From an uncultured Pelagibacteraceae bacterium (GTDB lineage Bacteria > Pseudomonadota > Alphaproteobacteria > Pelagibacterales > Pelagibacteraceae): a stretch of 34,010 bases of DNA. The stretch covers positions 1-34,010 of the forward strand of contig CACNVV010000010.1 of NCBI GenBank assembly GCA_902624015.1, given 5' to 3'. Under the pieces are notes generated by a model. It had not been told where the DNA came from and made no database searches. It worked only from the letters and a program-made list of their open reading frames with translations. Positions 1 through 7,648 of the stretch are shown in pieces. How positions within the stretch are numbered: the stretch's first letter is position 1; the number at the start of each line of letters is the position of its first letter. The position numbers and the translations under genes are program-made.

Positions 1-559
1 TCTTTGCAGCTCTTGCATTTTGAGCTGTAGCTCTAATTGCACGTCCTAGCTTTGATTTTTTCATATAAATTACCAAACAAACTGCAAATACAATGCTAAT
101 AAACGCTGAAAATATTTTTGAATTTGGTAACACAACATTGTTATCAAACAACATAGTTGTTCCATAACCAGAATTTGCAAGTACAACGTCTGCACCAAAT
201 GCAAAATTCATTAATTGCATGAAAAGAATACTTATTCCAAAAGTAGCTAAAATAGAGATAAATAGATCTCTATCTACTACTTTATTAATAACGAGTTTGT
301 AAATTGCTATACCAACAAAGTACATTATTACTGGCGCAACTATAACTCCCCATGCTGGATGAATACCATAGAGATACATAAAGTATGCAATGTATCCTCC
401 TAAAATTACAAGATCTCCTTGAGCAATGTTAATTATATTCATCACACCCCATTGAAGAGCCATTCCATATGCAATCAATGCAAACAAAACTCCTAGCAAA
501 ATACCATCCAAGCAAGCTTGAAGAGTTATCATAGGATATTGAAATACAAGAAAATCCAT
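1..559 (-). CDS. livH: LivH-type branched-chain amino acid ABC transporter permease, partial (3' end beyond left edge)
   Basis: The frame opens with ATG at 559 (MDFLVFQYPMITLQACLDG...) and is still open at base 1, so about 186 N-terminal residues of a roughly 290-residue permease are visible. Alternating hydrophobic segments and the conserved stretches GVMNIINIAQGD and GRAIRATAQNARAAK match the LivH/BPD_transp_2 family, the membrane subunit that moves branched-chain or other amino acids across the inner membrane together with LivM and the LivG/LivF ATPases. It lies 65 bases downstream of the livK-type binding-protein gene on the same strand, separated from it by an intrinsic terminator. The remaining subunits presumably follow outside the window. 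Family assignment is firm; the exact substrate is not visible in the sequence. Confidence 0.9.
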   Translation of the reverse strand, partial: MDFLVFQYPMITLQACLDGILLGVLFALIAYGMALQWGVMNIINIAQGDLVILGGYIAYFMYLYGIHPAWGVIVAPVIMYFVGIAIYKLVINKVVDRDLFISILATFGISILFMQLMNFAFGADVVLANSGYGTTMLFDNNVVLPNSKIFSAFISIVFAVCLVIYMKKSKLGRAIRATAQNARAAK

Positions 560-580
560 AAAAAGTATTTTTGGGTTATA

Positions 581-611
581 TAAAAAAAAGCCCCCTATGG
601 CTAGGGGGCTT
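581..611 (-). terminator. Intrinsic terminator/attenuator between livK and livH
   Basis: A perfect 10-bp stem (588-597 with 602-611; arm AAGCCCCCTA) closes a 4-base loop and, read on the minus strand, is followed directly by a run of eight T. It sits 13 bases after the livK stop codon and before livH. Partial termination here would give more binding protein than permease, as is common in ABC uptake operons; that role is inference. Confidence 0.85.
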
Positions 612-623
612 AAGTATTTTATT

Positions 624-1862
624 TTATCTTTCTGACCACTTAGGAATTGGATGTATCAACTTAGCTGATGCCCATTTTAATGGAGCAACAACTTTGTTTT
701 CACAACTTCCTGAAGCATCACACATTACTTGGAAAAGTACCATTGGTTTGTCAACGTTCTGACCACCAGGTGCAAATTTAATATTTCCATAGAATGTTTG
801 CATATTCGTAGCTGCAAGAGCATCTCTTACTTTCTTTTGATCGAAAGAATTTGCTCTTTCAAATGCATCTTTGAATACCAATAAAGCAGCTGAAGATTCA
901 GCAGATTGGTAAGGTGGATCATATCCAAACTCTTTTTCAAAGTCTGCAGCATAAGTCATACCATCTTTAAAGAAATCATCTTTATAAGTTAGTGACTTGT
1001 GCCATTGAGAAGCACAAAGTGCATACTGTGAATTTTTACCATGCTGTTTAGATAGCTTAGCAGCATCACAGTGAGTCATAGCTAACATTGGAACATCAAC
1101 TTTCATTTCAGCAATTTGTCTGATCGCAGTTAATGCACCTTTTGTGTGGCCTGATACAACAAGTACATCTGGTTTCATCTGTTTTACTTTAACCAAAGTA
1201 GCAGCCATATCATTTAGCTCTTTAGGCAATTTATCGTCGATTATGATTTTAGAACCAGTTCTTTCTGCGGCATCTAAAATACCTAATCTAACGTCCTGTG
1301 AGAATGCATCTTGTTCAAACGCTTGTGCAATTCTTACTGGTTTTCCACCATTTAACTCAACTGCTGTTTCGATAGCAACATCAAGATATAAATTAGCTGG
1401 AGCTAATACAGCAAATAGATATTTGTAACCTTTAGTAAACAAAGATCTAGATGCACCATTTGCTTCAACCATTGGAACACCATATTTTTCAGTCACTGGC
1501 GCAATCGCTTTAGTTAAACCAGAACTGTAAGGGCCAAGCATAAACTCAACACCATCTTGTGAAATTAATCTTTCTGCAAGCTGTGCAGCTCTCTTAGGAT
1601 TTGATTCATCATCGTAATAAATAATGTCAAACTTATAAGTCTTTCCACCAACTTTAACACCCCCCATGCTGTTAATTCTGTCAACGGCCATGTTATAACC
1701 ATTTTGAGTATGAACACCATTTGATGAGTATTTACCAGTTAAGGAAATCGCAGCACCTAAAATAATTTTGTCACCAACAACTTTTGCAAATGATGCAACT
1801 GAAGTTGAAAATAAAATTACTAATGCAGAAACAAAACTTAAAATTATTTTATTTAATCTCAT
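624..1862 (-). CDS. livK: LivK-type amino acid ABC transporter periplasmic substrate-binding protein
   Basis: The 412-residue product begins with a classic Sec signal peptide: basic MRLNK, a hydrophobic core to about residue 22, and likely cleavage after ASFA (residue 26). There is no lipobox Cys, so it should be a free periplasmic protein. The mature part has the Peripla_BP_6 (LivJ/LivK) pattern: a start near GDKIILGAAISLTGKYS, then NGYNMAVDRIN, the YYDDESNPKRA stretch and GPYSSGLTKAIAP. It would capture branched-chain or related amino acids for the LivH permease encoded next. An AGAGGAAAT ribosome binding site stands 6-7 bases before the ATG. A terminator follows the gene. The ligand is inferred from family membership only; members also bind amides, urea and aromatic acids. 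Confidence 0.9.
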   Translation of the reverse strand: MRLNKIILSFVSALVILFSTSVASFAKVVGDKIILGAAISLTGKYSSNGVHTQNGYNMAVDRINSMGGVKVGGKTYKFDIIYYDDESNPKRAAQLAERLISQDGVEFMLGPYSSGLTKAIAPVTEKYGVPMVEANGASRSLFTKGYKYLFAVLAPANLYLDVAIETAVELNGGKPVRIAQAFEQDAFSQDVRLGILDAAERTGSKIIIDDKLPKELNDMAATLVKVKQMKPDVLVVSGHTKGALTAIRQIAEMKVDVPMLAMTHCDAAKLSKQHGKNSQYALCASQWHKSLTYKDDFFKDGMTYAADFEKEFGYDPPYQSAESSAALLVFKDAFERANSFDQKKVRDALAATNMQTFYGNIKFAPGGQNVDKPMVLFQVMCDASGSCENKVVAPLKWASAKLIHPIPKWSER

Positions 1863-1914
1863 TTTATTTCCTCTTTAATTAATTAATTAATAAGTGATTA
1901 AATAAAGAAATTTT

Positions 1915-1942
1915 ATTTTATGCAAGTGGCAATAAAGGCCAA
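1915..1942 (-). promoter_or_regulatory. Predicted sigma70-type promoter of livK
   Basis: On the minus strand a -35 box TTGGCC (1937-1942) and a -10 box TAAAAT (1915-1920) are separated by 16 bases, about 50 bases before the livK ATG. The leader between them and the gene contains the palindromic run TTAATTAATTAATTAA (1875-1890). The prediction is by eye in AT-rich DNA, where -10-like boxes arise by chance. Confidence 0.4.
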
Positions 1943-1948
1943 ATCTAA

Positions 1949-2563
1949 TTAATATTGTTGAGTTACAACAATTATTGCGGCAATAATTACTAAAACACTC
2001 GCAGAAATTGTATTAATTGTTTTTGGATTAGCAGTTATCCACTTTATTAATTTTTGTGCGAGCATTGCGTAGCCAATTAAAGATAAAAAATCTAAAACGA
2101 TGTAAGTTGTAATTAAAATTACAAATTGAACCAATAAATTAGAATTAAAGTCAATAAATTGAGGAAAAATAAAAGGAAAAAACATCCAAGCCTTAGGACT
2201 TGTACCAGCAACTAAAAAACCATCTCTAAAAAAAGATAAGTTACTTTTTTCTATTTCTCCTTCGCTTAAAATACTTTTTGGTCTAGATTTATAAATATCA
2301 TAAGCTAAATATAATAAATAAATTATTCCAATCCATTTAAACGCGTTAAGTATCATTGAGTTGTCTGAAAAAAAAGATCCAATGACAAAAATTACTAAAG
2401 TTGCCTGAATCAAATTTGCAGTTACATCACCAAATGCAGACCATATACATTTTCCAACTCCATAATTCATTGAATAAGAAATGATGACAATTCTAGGAGT
2501 TCCGGGTGTAATAAATAAAAAAATAATTATCTGTAAATAAAGTATAAAATCTAGGGGGAGCAT
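1949..2563 (-). CDS. LysE/RhtB-family translocator (amino acid exporter family)
   Basis: The 204-residue protein is almost entirely hydrophobic, with about six membrane segments. It carries the N-terminal family signature as FITPGTPRIVIISYSMNYGVGK, close to the usual TPGP...G motif of LysE/RhtB exporters, which export lysine, homoserine, threonine or other small solutes. The family normally starts only a few residues before the first membrane segment, which supports the ATG at 2563. However, that ATG has no Shine-Dalgarno sequence: it directly follows a T-run at the foot of a long hairpin. It is divergent from the DUF2805 gene and does not obviously belong to the liv operon. Family is well supported; the exported substrate is unknown. 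Confidence 0.85.
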   Translation of the reverse strand: MLPLDFILYLQIIIFLFITPGTPRIVIISYSMNYGVGKCIWSAFGDVTANLIQATLVIFVIGSFFSDNSMILNAFKWIGIIYLLYLAYDIYKSRPKSILSEGEIEKSNLSFFRDGFLVAGTSPKAWMFFPFIFPQFIDFNSNLLVQFVILITTYIVLDFLSLIGYAMLAQKLIKWITANPKTINTISASVLVIIAAIIVVTQQY

Positions 2564-2618
2564 AAAAAAAGATAGTCCTTAAAAACCGGGAGCTAAAGAT
2601 GGCTAAGAAGGACTATCT
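2564..2618 (-). promoter_or_regulatory. Leader hairpin with T-run abutting the lysE start (possible attenuator)
   Basis: An 11-bp perfect inverted repeat, 2570-2580 (AGATAGTCCTT) and 2608-2618 (AAGGACTATCT), encloses 27 bases. On the minus strand the distal arm is followed by seven T and then at once by the ATG of the LysE-family gene. This looks like an intrinsic terminator placed in front of a gene rather than behind one, which suggests an attenuator or other cis-acting leader. I could not match the loop to a riboswitch class I can recall. Confidence 0.5.
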
Positions 2619-2623
2619 AAAAC

Positions 2624-2632
2624 ATAATATCA
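2624..2632 (-). promoter_or_regulatory. Predicted extended -10 promoter element of the LysE-family gene
   Basis: On the minus strand TGATATTAT (2632 down to 2624) fits an extended -10 element. No good -35 is seen. Transcription from it would start near 2617-2618, which is the first base of the leader hairpin. Prediction by eye. Confidence 0.35.
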
Positions 2633-2680
2633 GAGGCTAAAAAAAATGCATTAAATTTTTTTTTCAAATATAAAGGATTT

Positions 2681-2977
2681 ATGAAAAAAAAAGGTCACAG
2701 ACCAGTTACCAGAGTCAAAAACCCAGAGCCCAAAATGGACGATCCGGATTGGATCATTTGGGCAGCCTGGGCAGATAGGATCACTTTTGAGGAAATTGAA
2801 AAAAAAACAGGGAAGAAAGAATCTGATGTAATTAAAATTATGCGAAGATCTCTAAAACCATCATCTTTCAGGTTATGGAGAAAAAGAGTAAATCAAAAAA
2901 GTATAAAACATCGAAAAAAATTTGAATATTCTAGAAAAGAAATAGCTAGTAAAATTAAAAAAGGTGACTATCTATAG
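2681..2977 (+). CDS. DUF2805 / TIGR03643-type small conserved protein
   Basis: The 98-residue basic protein has the conserved core MDDPDWIIWAAWADRITFEEI, then EKKTGKKESDVIKIMRRSLKPSSFRLWRKRV. These match a short bacterial family of unknown function (DUF2805/TIGR03643) as I remember it. The core reads like a helix-turn-helix (EEIEKKTGKKESDVIKIMR), so nucleic-acid binding is possible but unproven. An AAGGA ribosome binding site (2673-2677) precedes the ATG closely. The glutaredoxin gene starts three bases after the stop, so the two are probably cotranscribed. The C-terminal third is lysine-rich with no recognisable motif. Confidence 0.8.
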   Translation: MKKKGHRPVTRVKNPEPKMDDPDWIIWAAWADRITFEEIEKKTGKKESDVIKIMRRSLKPSSFRLWRKRVNQKSIKHRKKFEYSRKEIASKIKKGDYL

Positions 2978-2980
2978 TTC

Positions 2981-3238
2981 ATGAAAAAAATTACCATGTA
3001 TACAGGTCCGCTGTGTAATTATTGTGAGGCTGCAAAAAGATTATTAGCTAGAAATAATGCGCCTTATAATGAAATTGATATTTCAAAAGTTGATGGAGCA
3101 ATGGATGAAATGATTAAAAAAGCTAATGGAAAAAGAACAATTCCACAAATTTTTTTTGATGAGCAACATATAGGTGGCTATGACGAAGTAAGAGCACTAG
3201 AAAAAGAAAACAAACTTCAAGACTTACTAAAAAATTAA
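2981..3238 (+). CDS. grxC: Glutaredoxin (GrxC type, dithiol)
   Basis: The 85-residue protein is the size of bacterial glutaredoxin 3. It has the dithiol active site CNYC (Cys12, Cys15), the cis-proline segment TIPQIF (Pro55) and the glutathione-binding HIGGYDEVRAL turn. It reduces protein and low-molecular-weight disulfides using glutathione in the cytoplasm. The Pro of the common CPYC site is replaced by Asn, which usually shifts redox potential modestly. It follows the DUF2805 gene with a 3-base gap. It converges with msrB, whose stop lies only 8 bases away, so there is no room for a conventional terminator between them. Confidence 0.93.
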   Translation: MKKITMYTGPLCNYCEAAKRLLARNNAPYNEIDISKVDGAMDEMIKKANGKRTIPQIFFDEQHIGGYDEVRALEKENKLQDLLKN

Positions 3239-3246
3239 AATTATAC

Positions 3247-3621
3247 TTAAGTTTTTGGTTTAAAAACTAAACAAACACCATTATTGCAATATCTTTTTCC
3301 AGTTGGTTCTGGACCGTCATCGAACATATGTCCATGGTGACCACCACATTTTTTACAATGATATTCTGTTCTTCCATAACCTAAATGATAATCTGTTTTT
3401 GTTTCAAATACATCTGGCAAAGATTCATAAAAGGATGGCCAACCAGATCCACTTTCATATTTAGTATTTGAATCAAATAATTTCTCACCACAATTTGCAC
3501 AATGAAAACTTCCTTCTCTTTTTTCATGATTAAGCTCACTTGATCCAGCAAGTTCTGTGCCTTCCTCAAACAAAATCAATTTTTGTTCAGCTGTAAGGTT
3601 GGGGTTAATTTTTTTTGTCAT
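3247..3621 (-). CDS. msrB: Peptide-methionine (R)-S-oxide reductase MsrB
   Basis: The 124-residue protein reduces methionine-R-sulfoxide in proteins. It shows the full single-domain MsrB layout: two zinc-binding CxxC pairs (Cys41/Cys44 and Cys89/Cys92), the SGSGWPSFYESL loop, the GHxGHMFDDGP segment and the catalytic RYCNNG motif with Cys112. A further Cys117 (GVC) stands where Ala is more common; it might serve as a resolving cysteine, but that is inference. The start codon lies immediately before the stop of the upstream deacetylase-like gene (0-base gap). It is therefore the last gene of the five-gene run 3247-7605. Confidence 0.93.
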   Translation of the reverse strand: MTKKINPNLTAEQKLILFEEGTELAGSSELNHEKREGSFHCANCGEKLFDSNTKYESGSGWPSFYESLPDVFETKTDYHLGYGRTEYHCKKCGGHHGHMFDDGPEPTGKRYCNNGVCLVFKPKT

Positions 3622-4515
3622 TTAAATATATTTAGCACAAGTTTGATGTAACAAAGAATGTAATTCTACTAATTTTTCAAAATCCTTATTGTATCCTCCT
3701 CCTAAAACACCACAAAAAGGTATTCTTTTTGAATAAAAATTTTCTATTACAAGCTCATCTCTCAACTTTACACCTTGATCAGAAATTTTTAATTTTCCTA
3801 ATCGATCATTAAAATGAATGTCTACTCCAGCTATATAAAAAACAAAATCAAAATTTTCTTGATTTAACTTAGTTAAATAGTGCTTTAATGTTTTGATATA
3901 AGTGTCATCTTCAGTGTTGTCTTCCAGCTCTACATCTAAATCACTAAAAGATTTTTTTGCAGGATAATTAGTTTTTGAATGCATACTAAATGTAAAAACA
4001 TTTCTATTTTCTTTAAAAATATCTGAATTTCCATTTCCTTGATGTACATCAAGATCTACAATCAAAATTTTATTTGCTAGGCCCCTGTTAAGTAAATAAT
4101 GAGCTGCGACTGCTACATCATTAAATACACAGTAACCGGCACCACCATCATAATTAGCGTGGTGACTTCCTCCAGCTGTATTACAAGAAATTCCATAATT
4201 TATTGCAAGTTTTGATGCTAAAACAGTCCCTCCTGTTGCGATTAAAGATCTCTGAACAACACTATCTACCAAAGGAAAACCTATTTTTTTAACACCATCT
4301 TTGTCTAAAGTTTTGTTTTTAATATCTCTTATATATTTTTCAGAATGAGCAAAATTTAGTGTTTCAGTTGAACATGGATAAGGTTTATGAAACTTTTTGA
4401 CTACATTTTTTTTAATTAAATAATTTGCAAGTTCACTAAATTTATTTATTGGAAATTTGTGATCGTCTCCAATTTTTGCAAAATAATCTTCATGATTTAC
4501 GACTGGTAACTCCAT
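3622..4515 (-). CDS. Histone-deacetylase-superfamily metal-dependent amidohydrolase
   Basis: The 297-residue protein carries the arginase/HDAC-fold active site. It has tandem histidines in AGGSHHA (His118, His119), zinc ligands in DLDVHQGNG (Asp156, His158), a third acidic ligand in GVD (Asp232), and the transition-state tyrosine in LGGGY (Tyr275). Bacterial relatives include AcuC, acetylpolyamine amidohydrolases and class IV HDAC-like enzymes. They remove acetyl or acyl groups from amines, and histones are not a relevant substrate here. All catalytic residues are present, so an active enzyme is expected. It lies 2 bases after the D-2-hydroxyacid dehydrogenase gene, suggesting a shared catabolic role. 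The substrate is unknown. Confidence 0.88.
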   Translation of the reverse strand: MELPVVNHEDYFAKIGDDHKFPINKFSELANYLIKKNVVKKFHKPYPCSTETLNFAHSEKYIRDIKNKTLDKDGVKKIGFPLVDSVVQRSLIATGGTVLASKLAINYGISCNTAGGSHHANYDGGAGYCVFNDVAVAAHYLLNRGLANKILIVDLDVHQGNGNSDIFKENRNVFTFSMHSKTNYPAKKSFSDLDVELEDNTEDDTYIKTLKHYLTKLNQENFDFVFYIAGVDIHFNDRLGKLKISDQGVKLRDELVIENFYSKRIPFCGVLGGGYNKDFEKLVELHSLLHQTCAKYI

Positions 4516-4517
4516 GG

Positions 4518-5468
4518 TTACTCTAAAACTCTAATTGGCTTTCCATTAACGCAAGCCTCCAATCCCTCGATCATTTGATTATAAAAAATGCTGTAATTTT
4601 CTGCTGTTACATATCCTATATGTGGAGTTAACAGAGCGTTGGGTAAAAATCTTAATTTATTATTTTCAGGTAAAGGTTCTTTTTCATAAACATCAATTCC
4701 AGCTCCAGCAATTACATTCGTAGATAATGCTATAATCAAATCATCTTCATTAACTATTGGACCTCTCGAAGTATTAATTAAAAAGGCTGTCTTCTTCATA
4801 TTGTCCAACTCTTTCAATGTTATACAATCTTTATATCTCTCTCCACCTTGCACATGAATAGACAACACATCTGAGTTTTTAATTAAATCTTCTTTGCTAC
4901 ATGGTAATACATCTAGCTCTTTGCATTTATCTAAACTTAAATTTTCACTCCAAGCCATAACTTGCATTCCAAAAGCTTTTCCAATTTTTGCAACTTCACT
5001 TCCTACTCTCCCTAATCCAATTAATCCTAATATTTTTCCTTTTAACTCAACACCAATAGTAGTTTGCCAATATCCTTGATACATATTATCAAATTCTTCT
5101 TTAAAGTTTCTAGCTAAACCAAGAATTAGTGCCCAAGTAAGTTCAGGTGTAGGATTAATATTAATGTCTGTTCCACATACTATAATTTTCCTTTTTTTAG
5201 CAGCTTCTAGGTCTATAGATCTATTTCTTAATCCACTAGTGATAACAAATTTTAAATCACTTAAATTATCAATAAGATTTTTTGTAATTGAAGTTCTTTC
5301 TCTCATTATTAAAAGAGCCTCAAAATCAACTAACTGATCAATTGCATCTGCTTCATCTACAAAAGGTTCACTAAAAATCTTGAATTCATATTTTCCAGAT
5401 AGTTTTTCTAAATCTACAAATTGTTGAGCAACATTTTGATAATCATCTAAAATAGCGACTTTAAGCAT
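4518..5468 (-). CDS. D-2-hydroxyacid dehydrogenase, NAD(P)-dependent
   Basis: This is a 316-residue member of the D-isomer-specific 2-hydroxyacid dehydrogenase family, which interconverts 2-oxo acids and D-2-hydroxy acids. The nucleotide-binding GLGRVG is at residues 151-156. The catalytic triad is visible as Arg235 (NTSRGPIV), Glu264 (DVYEKEPLP) and His283 (TPHIGY). The N-terminal catalytic half includes the substrate loop LLIMRERTSI. The start overlaps the end of the upstream DMT permease gene by 8 bases, indicating translational coupling. In this setting it could reduce a 2-oxo acid made by the upstream DadA-like oxidase, which is inference. Phosphoglycerate dehydrogenase is an unlikely alternative because no regulatory domain is present. 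Confidence 0.9.
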   Translation of the reverse strand: MLKVAILDDYQNVAQQFVDLEKLSGKYEFKIFSEPFVDEADAIDQLVDFEALLIMRERTSITKNLIDNLSDLKFVITSGLRNRSIDLEAAKKRKIIVCGTDININPTPELTWALILGLARNFKEEFDNMYQGYWQTTIGVELKGKILGLIGLGRVGSEVAKIGKAFGMQVMAWSENLSLDKCKELDVLPCSKEDLIKNSDVLSIHVQGGERYKDCITLKELDNMKKTAFLINTSRGPIVNEDDLIIALSTNVIAGAGIDVYEKEPLPENNKLRFLPNALLTPHIGYVTAENYSIFYNQMIEGLEACVNGKPIRVLE

Positions 5469-6363
5469 TTTTAACTTTCTTATTTGATAACAATATTCCT
5501 GTAATAATAAAACAAGCGCCTAAAATATGATAAAACATAAATTTTTCACTAAAAAAAATCATCGCCATTATTGCGCTCAAAATTGGCATTAGGTGTAAAA
5601 AAACACCAGATCGATTAGCACCAATCATAGATATTCCCTTTATCCATAAAATAAAAGATGCCAAACCTGGAAACAAAACTACATAAGATAGAATTAAAAT
5701 AAATGGTAATTCTAAATTAATTCTAAACCCAATTTGATATTCAATAAAATAAACTGGTATCAAAAATATTAAACCAAAAGTAATTACTACTTGAAGTAAT
5801 GATATTTGAGTTAATTCATATTTATTTCCTTTTAACAATGTAGAATATAAAGCCCATGAGAACATTGCTATAACCATAGTTATGTCTCCCTTATTAAAAT
5901 CTAAATTTTTCAATATCTCTATATTTGCTTTTGTTATAATCATAATTACACCTGCAAAAGAGAATACTACTCCTATAATTTGAAAAATATTTGTCTTTTC
6001 AATTTTTAAAATTGATGAAAAAAACATGATCATCACAGGTATCGTTGAAATCATTAAAACTCCACTAATCACCTGAGTAAAATTTAATGAATAGTAAACA
6101 ATTGAATTAAATACTGTAATACTTGTAACTCCCAAAATAATGAAAAGCTTATAGTTTTTAATTATATAGTTTCTTTTCTCTAATATTTCAGGAATTGTAA
6201 AAGGTGCTAAAATCAACCAAGCAAAAAGCCATCTATAAAAATTTAGTGAAAAAGGTGGAACTTCATAAAAACTTGCAAGTTTACCTACTACAAAATTTCC
6301 TGCCCAGAAAGTTACTGTTAAAAATAGATATAAATAAGCTAAAAAATTATTATCTTTAGTCAC
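5461..6363 (-). CDS. EamA/DMT-family transporter (RhaT/RarD-like permease)
   Basis: The 300-residue protein consists of two tandem EamA repeats with about ten membrane segments, beginning with the family-typical FLTVTFWAGNFVVGK. Members of the drug/metabolite transporter superfamily move amino acids, nucleosides or other small metabolites, often as exporters. The coding frame begins with GTG at 6363, directly next to the stop of the upstream oxidoreductase gene; no in-frame ATG exists nearby. Its last 8 bases overlap the hydroxyacid dehydrogenase start. Its position inside the metabolic run suggests that it carries a substrate or product of those enzymes. Confidence 0.88.
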   Translation of the reverse strand: MTKDNNFLAYLYLFLTVTFWAGNFVVGKLASFYEVPPFSLNFYRWLFAWLILAPFTIPEILEKRNYIIKNYKLFIILGVTSITVFNSIVYYSLNFTQVISGVLMISTIPVMIMFFSSILKIEKTNIFQIIGVVFSFAGVIMIITKANIEILKNLDFNKGDITMVIAMFSWALYSTLLKGNKYELTQISLLQVVITFGLIFLIPVYFIEYQIGFRINLELPFILILSYVVLFPGLASFILWIKGISMIGANRSGVFLHLMPILSAIMAMIFFSEKFMFYHILGACFIITGILLSNKKVKNA

Positions 6364-7605
6364 TTAACTAAATCTAAGCGAACTATAAGGTTTTAAATCT
6401 AAATTTGTATTTTCGTTCGCTATCATCCCTGAAACAATCTTTCCAGAAATTGGACCCAAAGTCCATCCTAAATGATGATGCCCAAAACAATAATAAATAT
6501 TTTTATGATTTTTTGATGGTCCCATAACAGGTAAAAAATCTGGTAAAGTTGGTCTAAATCCTAACCATTCATCCTCATGCTCAGGTAAATCACCAAGCAT
6601 ATATTTTGCATTATTTATCAAATTTTTAACTCTTGATTTAGATAATGGATTATCTAATCCGCCAAATTCTACAGTTCCAACAACTCTTAAACCTTGTTCC
6701 ATCGGTGTAATTCCAAATCCACGGTTAGAAAATATTACAGGTCGACTTAATAAATGATCACAATTTTTGAAATGAACATGATATCCACGCTCTGTATCTA
6801 AAGGTATTTTTTCACCAAGATTATCTGTTAATTTTTTTGAAAAAGCACCACACGCTATTACTGCTTTATCAAAAACGTAACTTTGAGTTTCAGTTTTAAA
6901 AACTGGTTTTTCTTCATCAAAACTAATATCTTTAATATTTACTTTGTTATATTTTCCACCTTTTTGCAAAAATAAATCAAACAATTTTAAAAGAATTCTT
7001 TTAGGATTTCTTGCATGTCTTGCATAAGGATAATATACGCCTGCATGGTAAAATGGTTTAATATGTGGTTCAAGATCGTGTATTTCTGCTTTAGTGACCA
7101 ATTGTTGTTCAACACCTAGTTCATCTCTAACTTTAATTTCTAATTCTCTGCTTTTTAAATCTTTATCATTCCAGATATAAAGAATTCCTTTATTTTCAAC
7201 CAAACCTTCTAAGTCTATCTCTTCAAATAATTCATCATATGCAGGTAAAGCTAGATCTAAAATTTGGTGCATATTTTTAGCAGTATGCATCATCTTAGTT
7301 TTAGTAGTATTCATTATAAATTTTATAAACCACGGAATCATTTTAGGAACATAATTCCATTTTAAAGCGAGTGGACCTGAAGAACTAAGCAACATTGCAG
7401 GCACATCTGCTAGAACGTCAGTTCTGTTTAAAGAAAGAGATGCATATGGTGAAAAGTGACCTGCATTACCATAAGAGGCGGCTTGGCTACCGGGGTTGTC
7501 TCTATCAAAAATAGTTACATTGAAACCTTTTTTTTGAAGAAACAATGCGTTAGATACACCTTGAATTCCTGCTCCAACTATTCCCACTTTAAGATTTTTA
7601 TTCAT
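6364..7605 (-). CDS. FAD-dependent D-amino-acid dehydrogenase-like oxidoreductase (DadA family)
   Basis: A 413-residue DAO-superfamily flavoprotein. The N-terminal Rossmann motif is VGIVGAGIQGVSNALFL (GxGxxG at 11-16), followed by FDRD to bind the FAD ribose and by QAASYGNAGHFSPYA, typical of DadA. The C-terminal FGHHHLGWTLGP segment closes the flavin site. DadA enzymes oxidise D-amino acids to 2-oxo acids and ammonia, passing electrons to quinones. I start it at the ATG at 7605 (MNKNLKVG). An upstream TTG at 7620 gives five more residues but lies in a less conserved extension. It heads the five-gene run ending at msrB and lies 43 bases after rodA. The exact substrate (D-amino acid, or another secondary amine) is open. 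Confidence 0.88.
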   Translation of the reverse strand: MNKNLKVGIVGAGIQGVSNALFLQKKGFNVTIFDRDNPGSQAASYGNAGHFSPYASLSLNRTDVLADVPAMLLSSSGPLALKWNYVPKMIPWFIKFIMNTTKTKMMHTAKNMHQILDLALPAYDELFEEIDLEGLVENKGILYIWNDKDLKSRELEIKVRDELGVEQQLVTKAEIHDLEPHIKPFYHAGVYYPYARHARNPKRILLKLFDLFLQKGGKYNKVNIKDISFDEEKPVFKTETQSYVFDKAVIACGAFSKKLTDNLGEKIPLDTERGYHVHFKNCDHLLSRPVIFSNRGFGITPMEQGLRVVGTVEFGGLDNPLSKSRVKNLINNAKYMLGDLPEHEDEWLGFRPTLPDFLPVMGPSKNHKNIYYCFGHHHLGWTLGPISGKIVSGMIANENTNLDLKPYSSLRFS

Positions 7606-7648
7606 AAAATTGTTATACAAGTAAATATTAAATTATCAGGGTGACAAA

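Noticed and set aside
571-762. 63-codon plus-strand frame crossing the livK terminator
   Set aside because: It begins in the terminator and runs antisense through the livK 3' end; no independent support.
1144-1428. 94-codon plus-strand open frame inside livK
   Set aside because: Antisense shadow of a well conserved gene, with no recognisable protein features.
1875-1890. TTAATTAATTAATTAA repeat as a regulator-binding operator
   Set aside because: Such palindromes are common by chance in AT-rich leaders; no second copy at a comparable position was seen.
2564-2680. SAM-II/SAM-V or glycine riboswitch in the lysE/DUF2805 gap
   Set aside because: I looked for the pseudoknot and conserved loops of these SAR11-associated classes and could not align them convincingly; the element is left unassigned.
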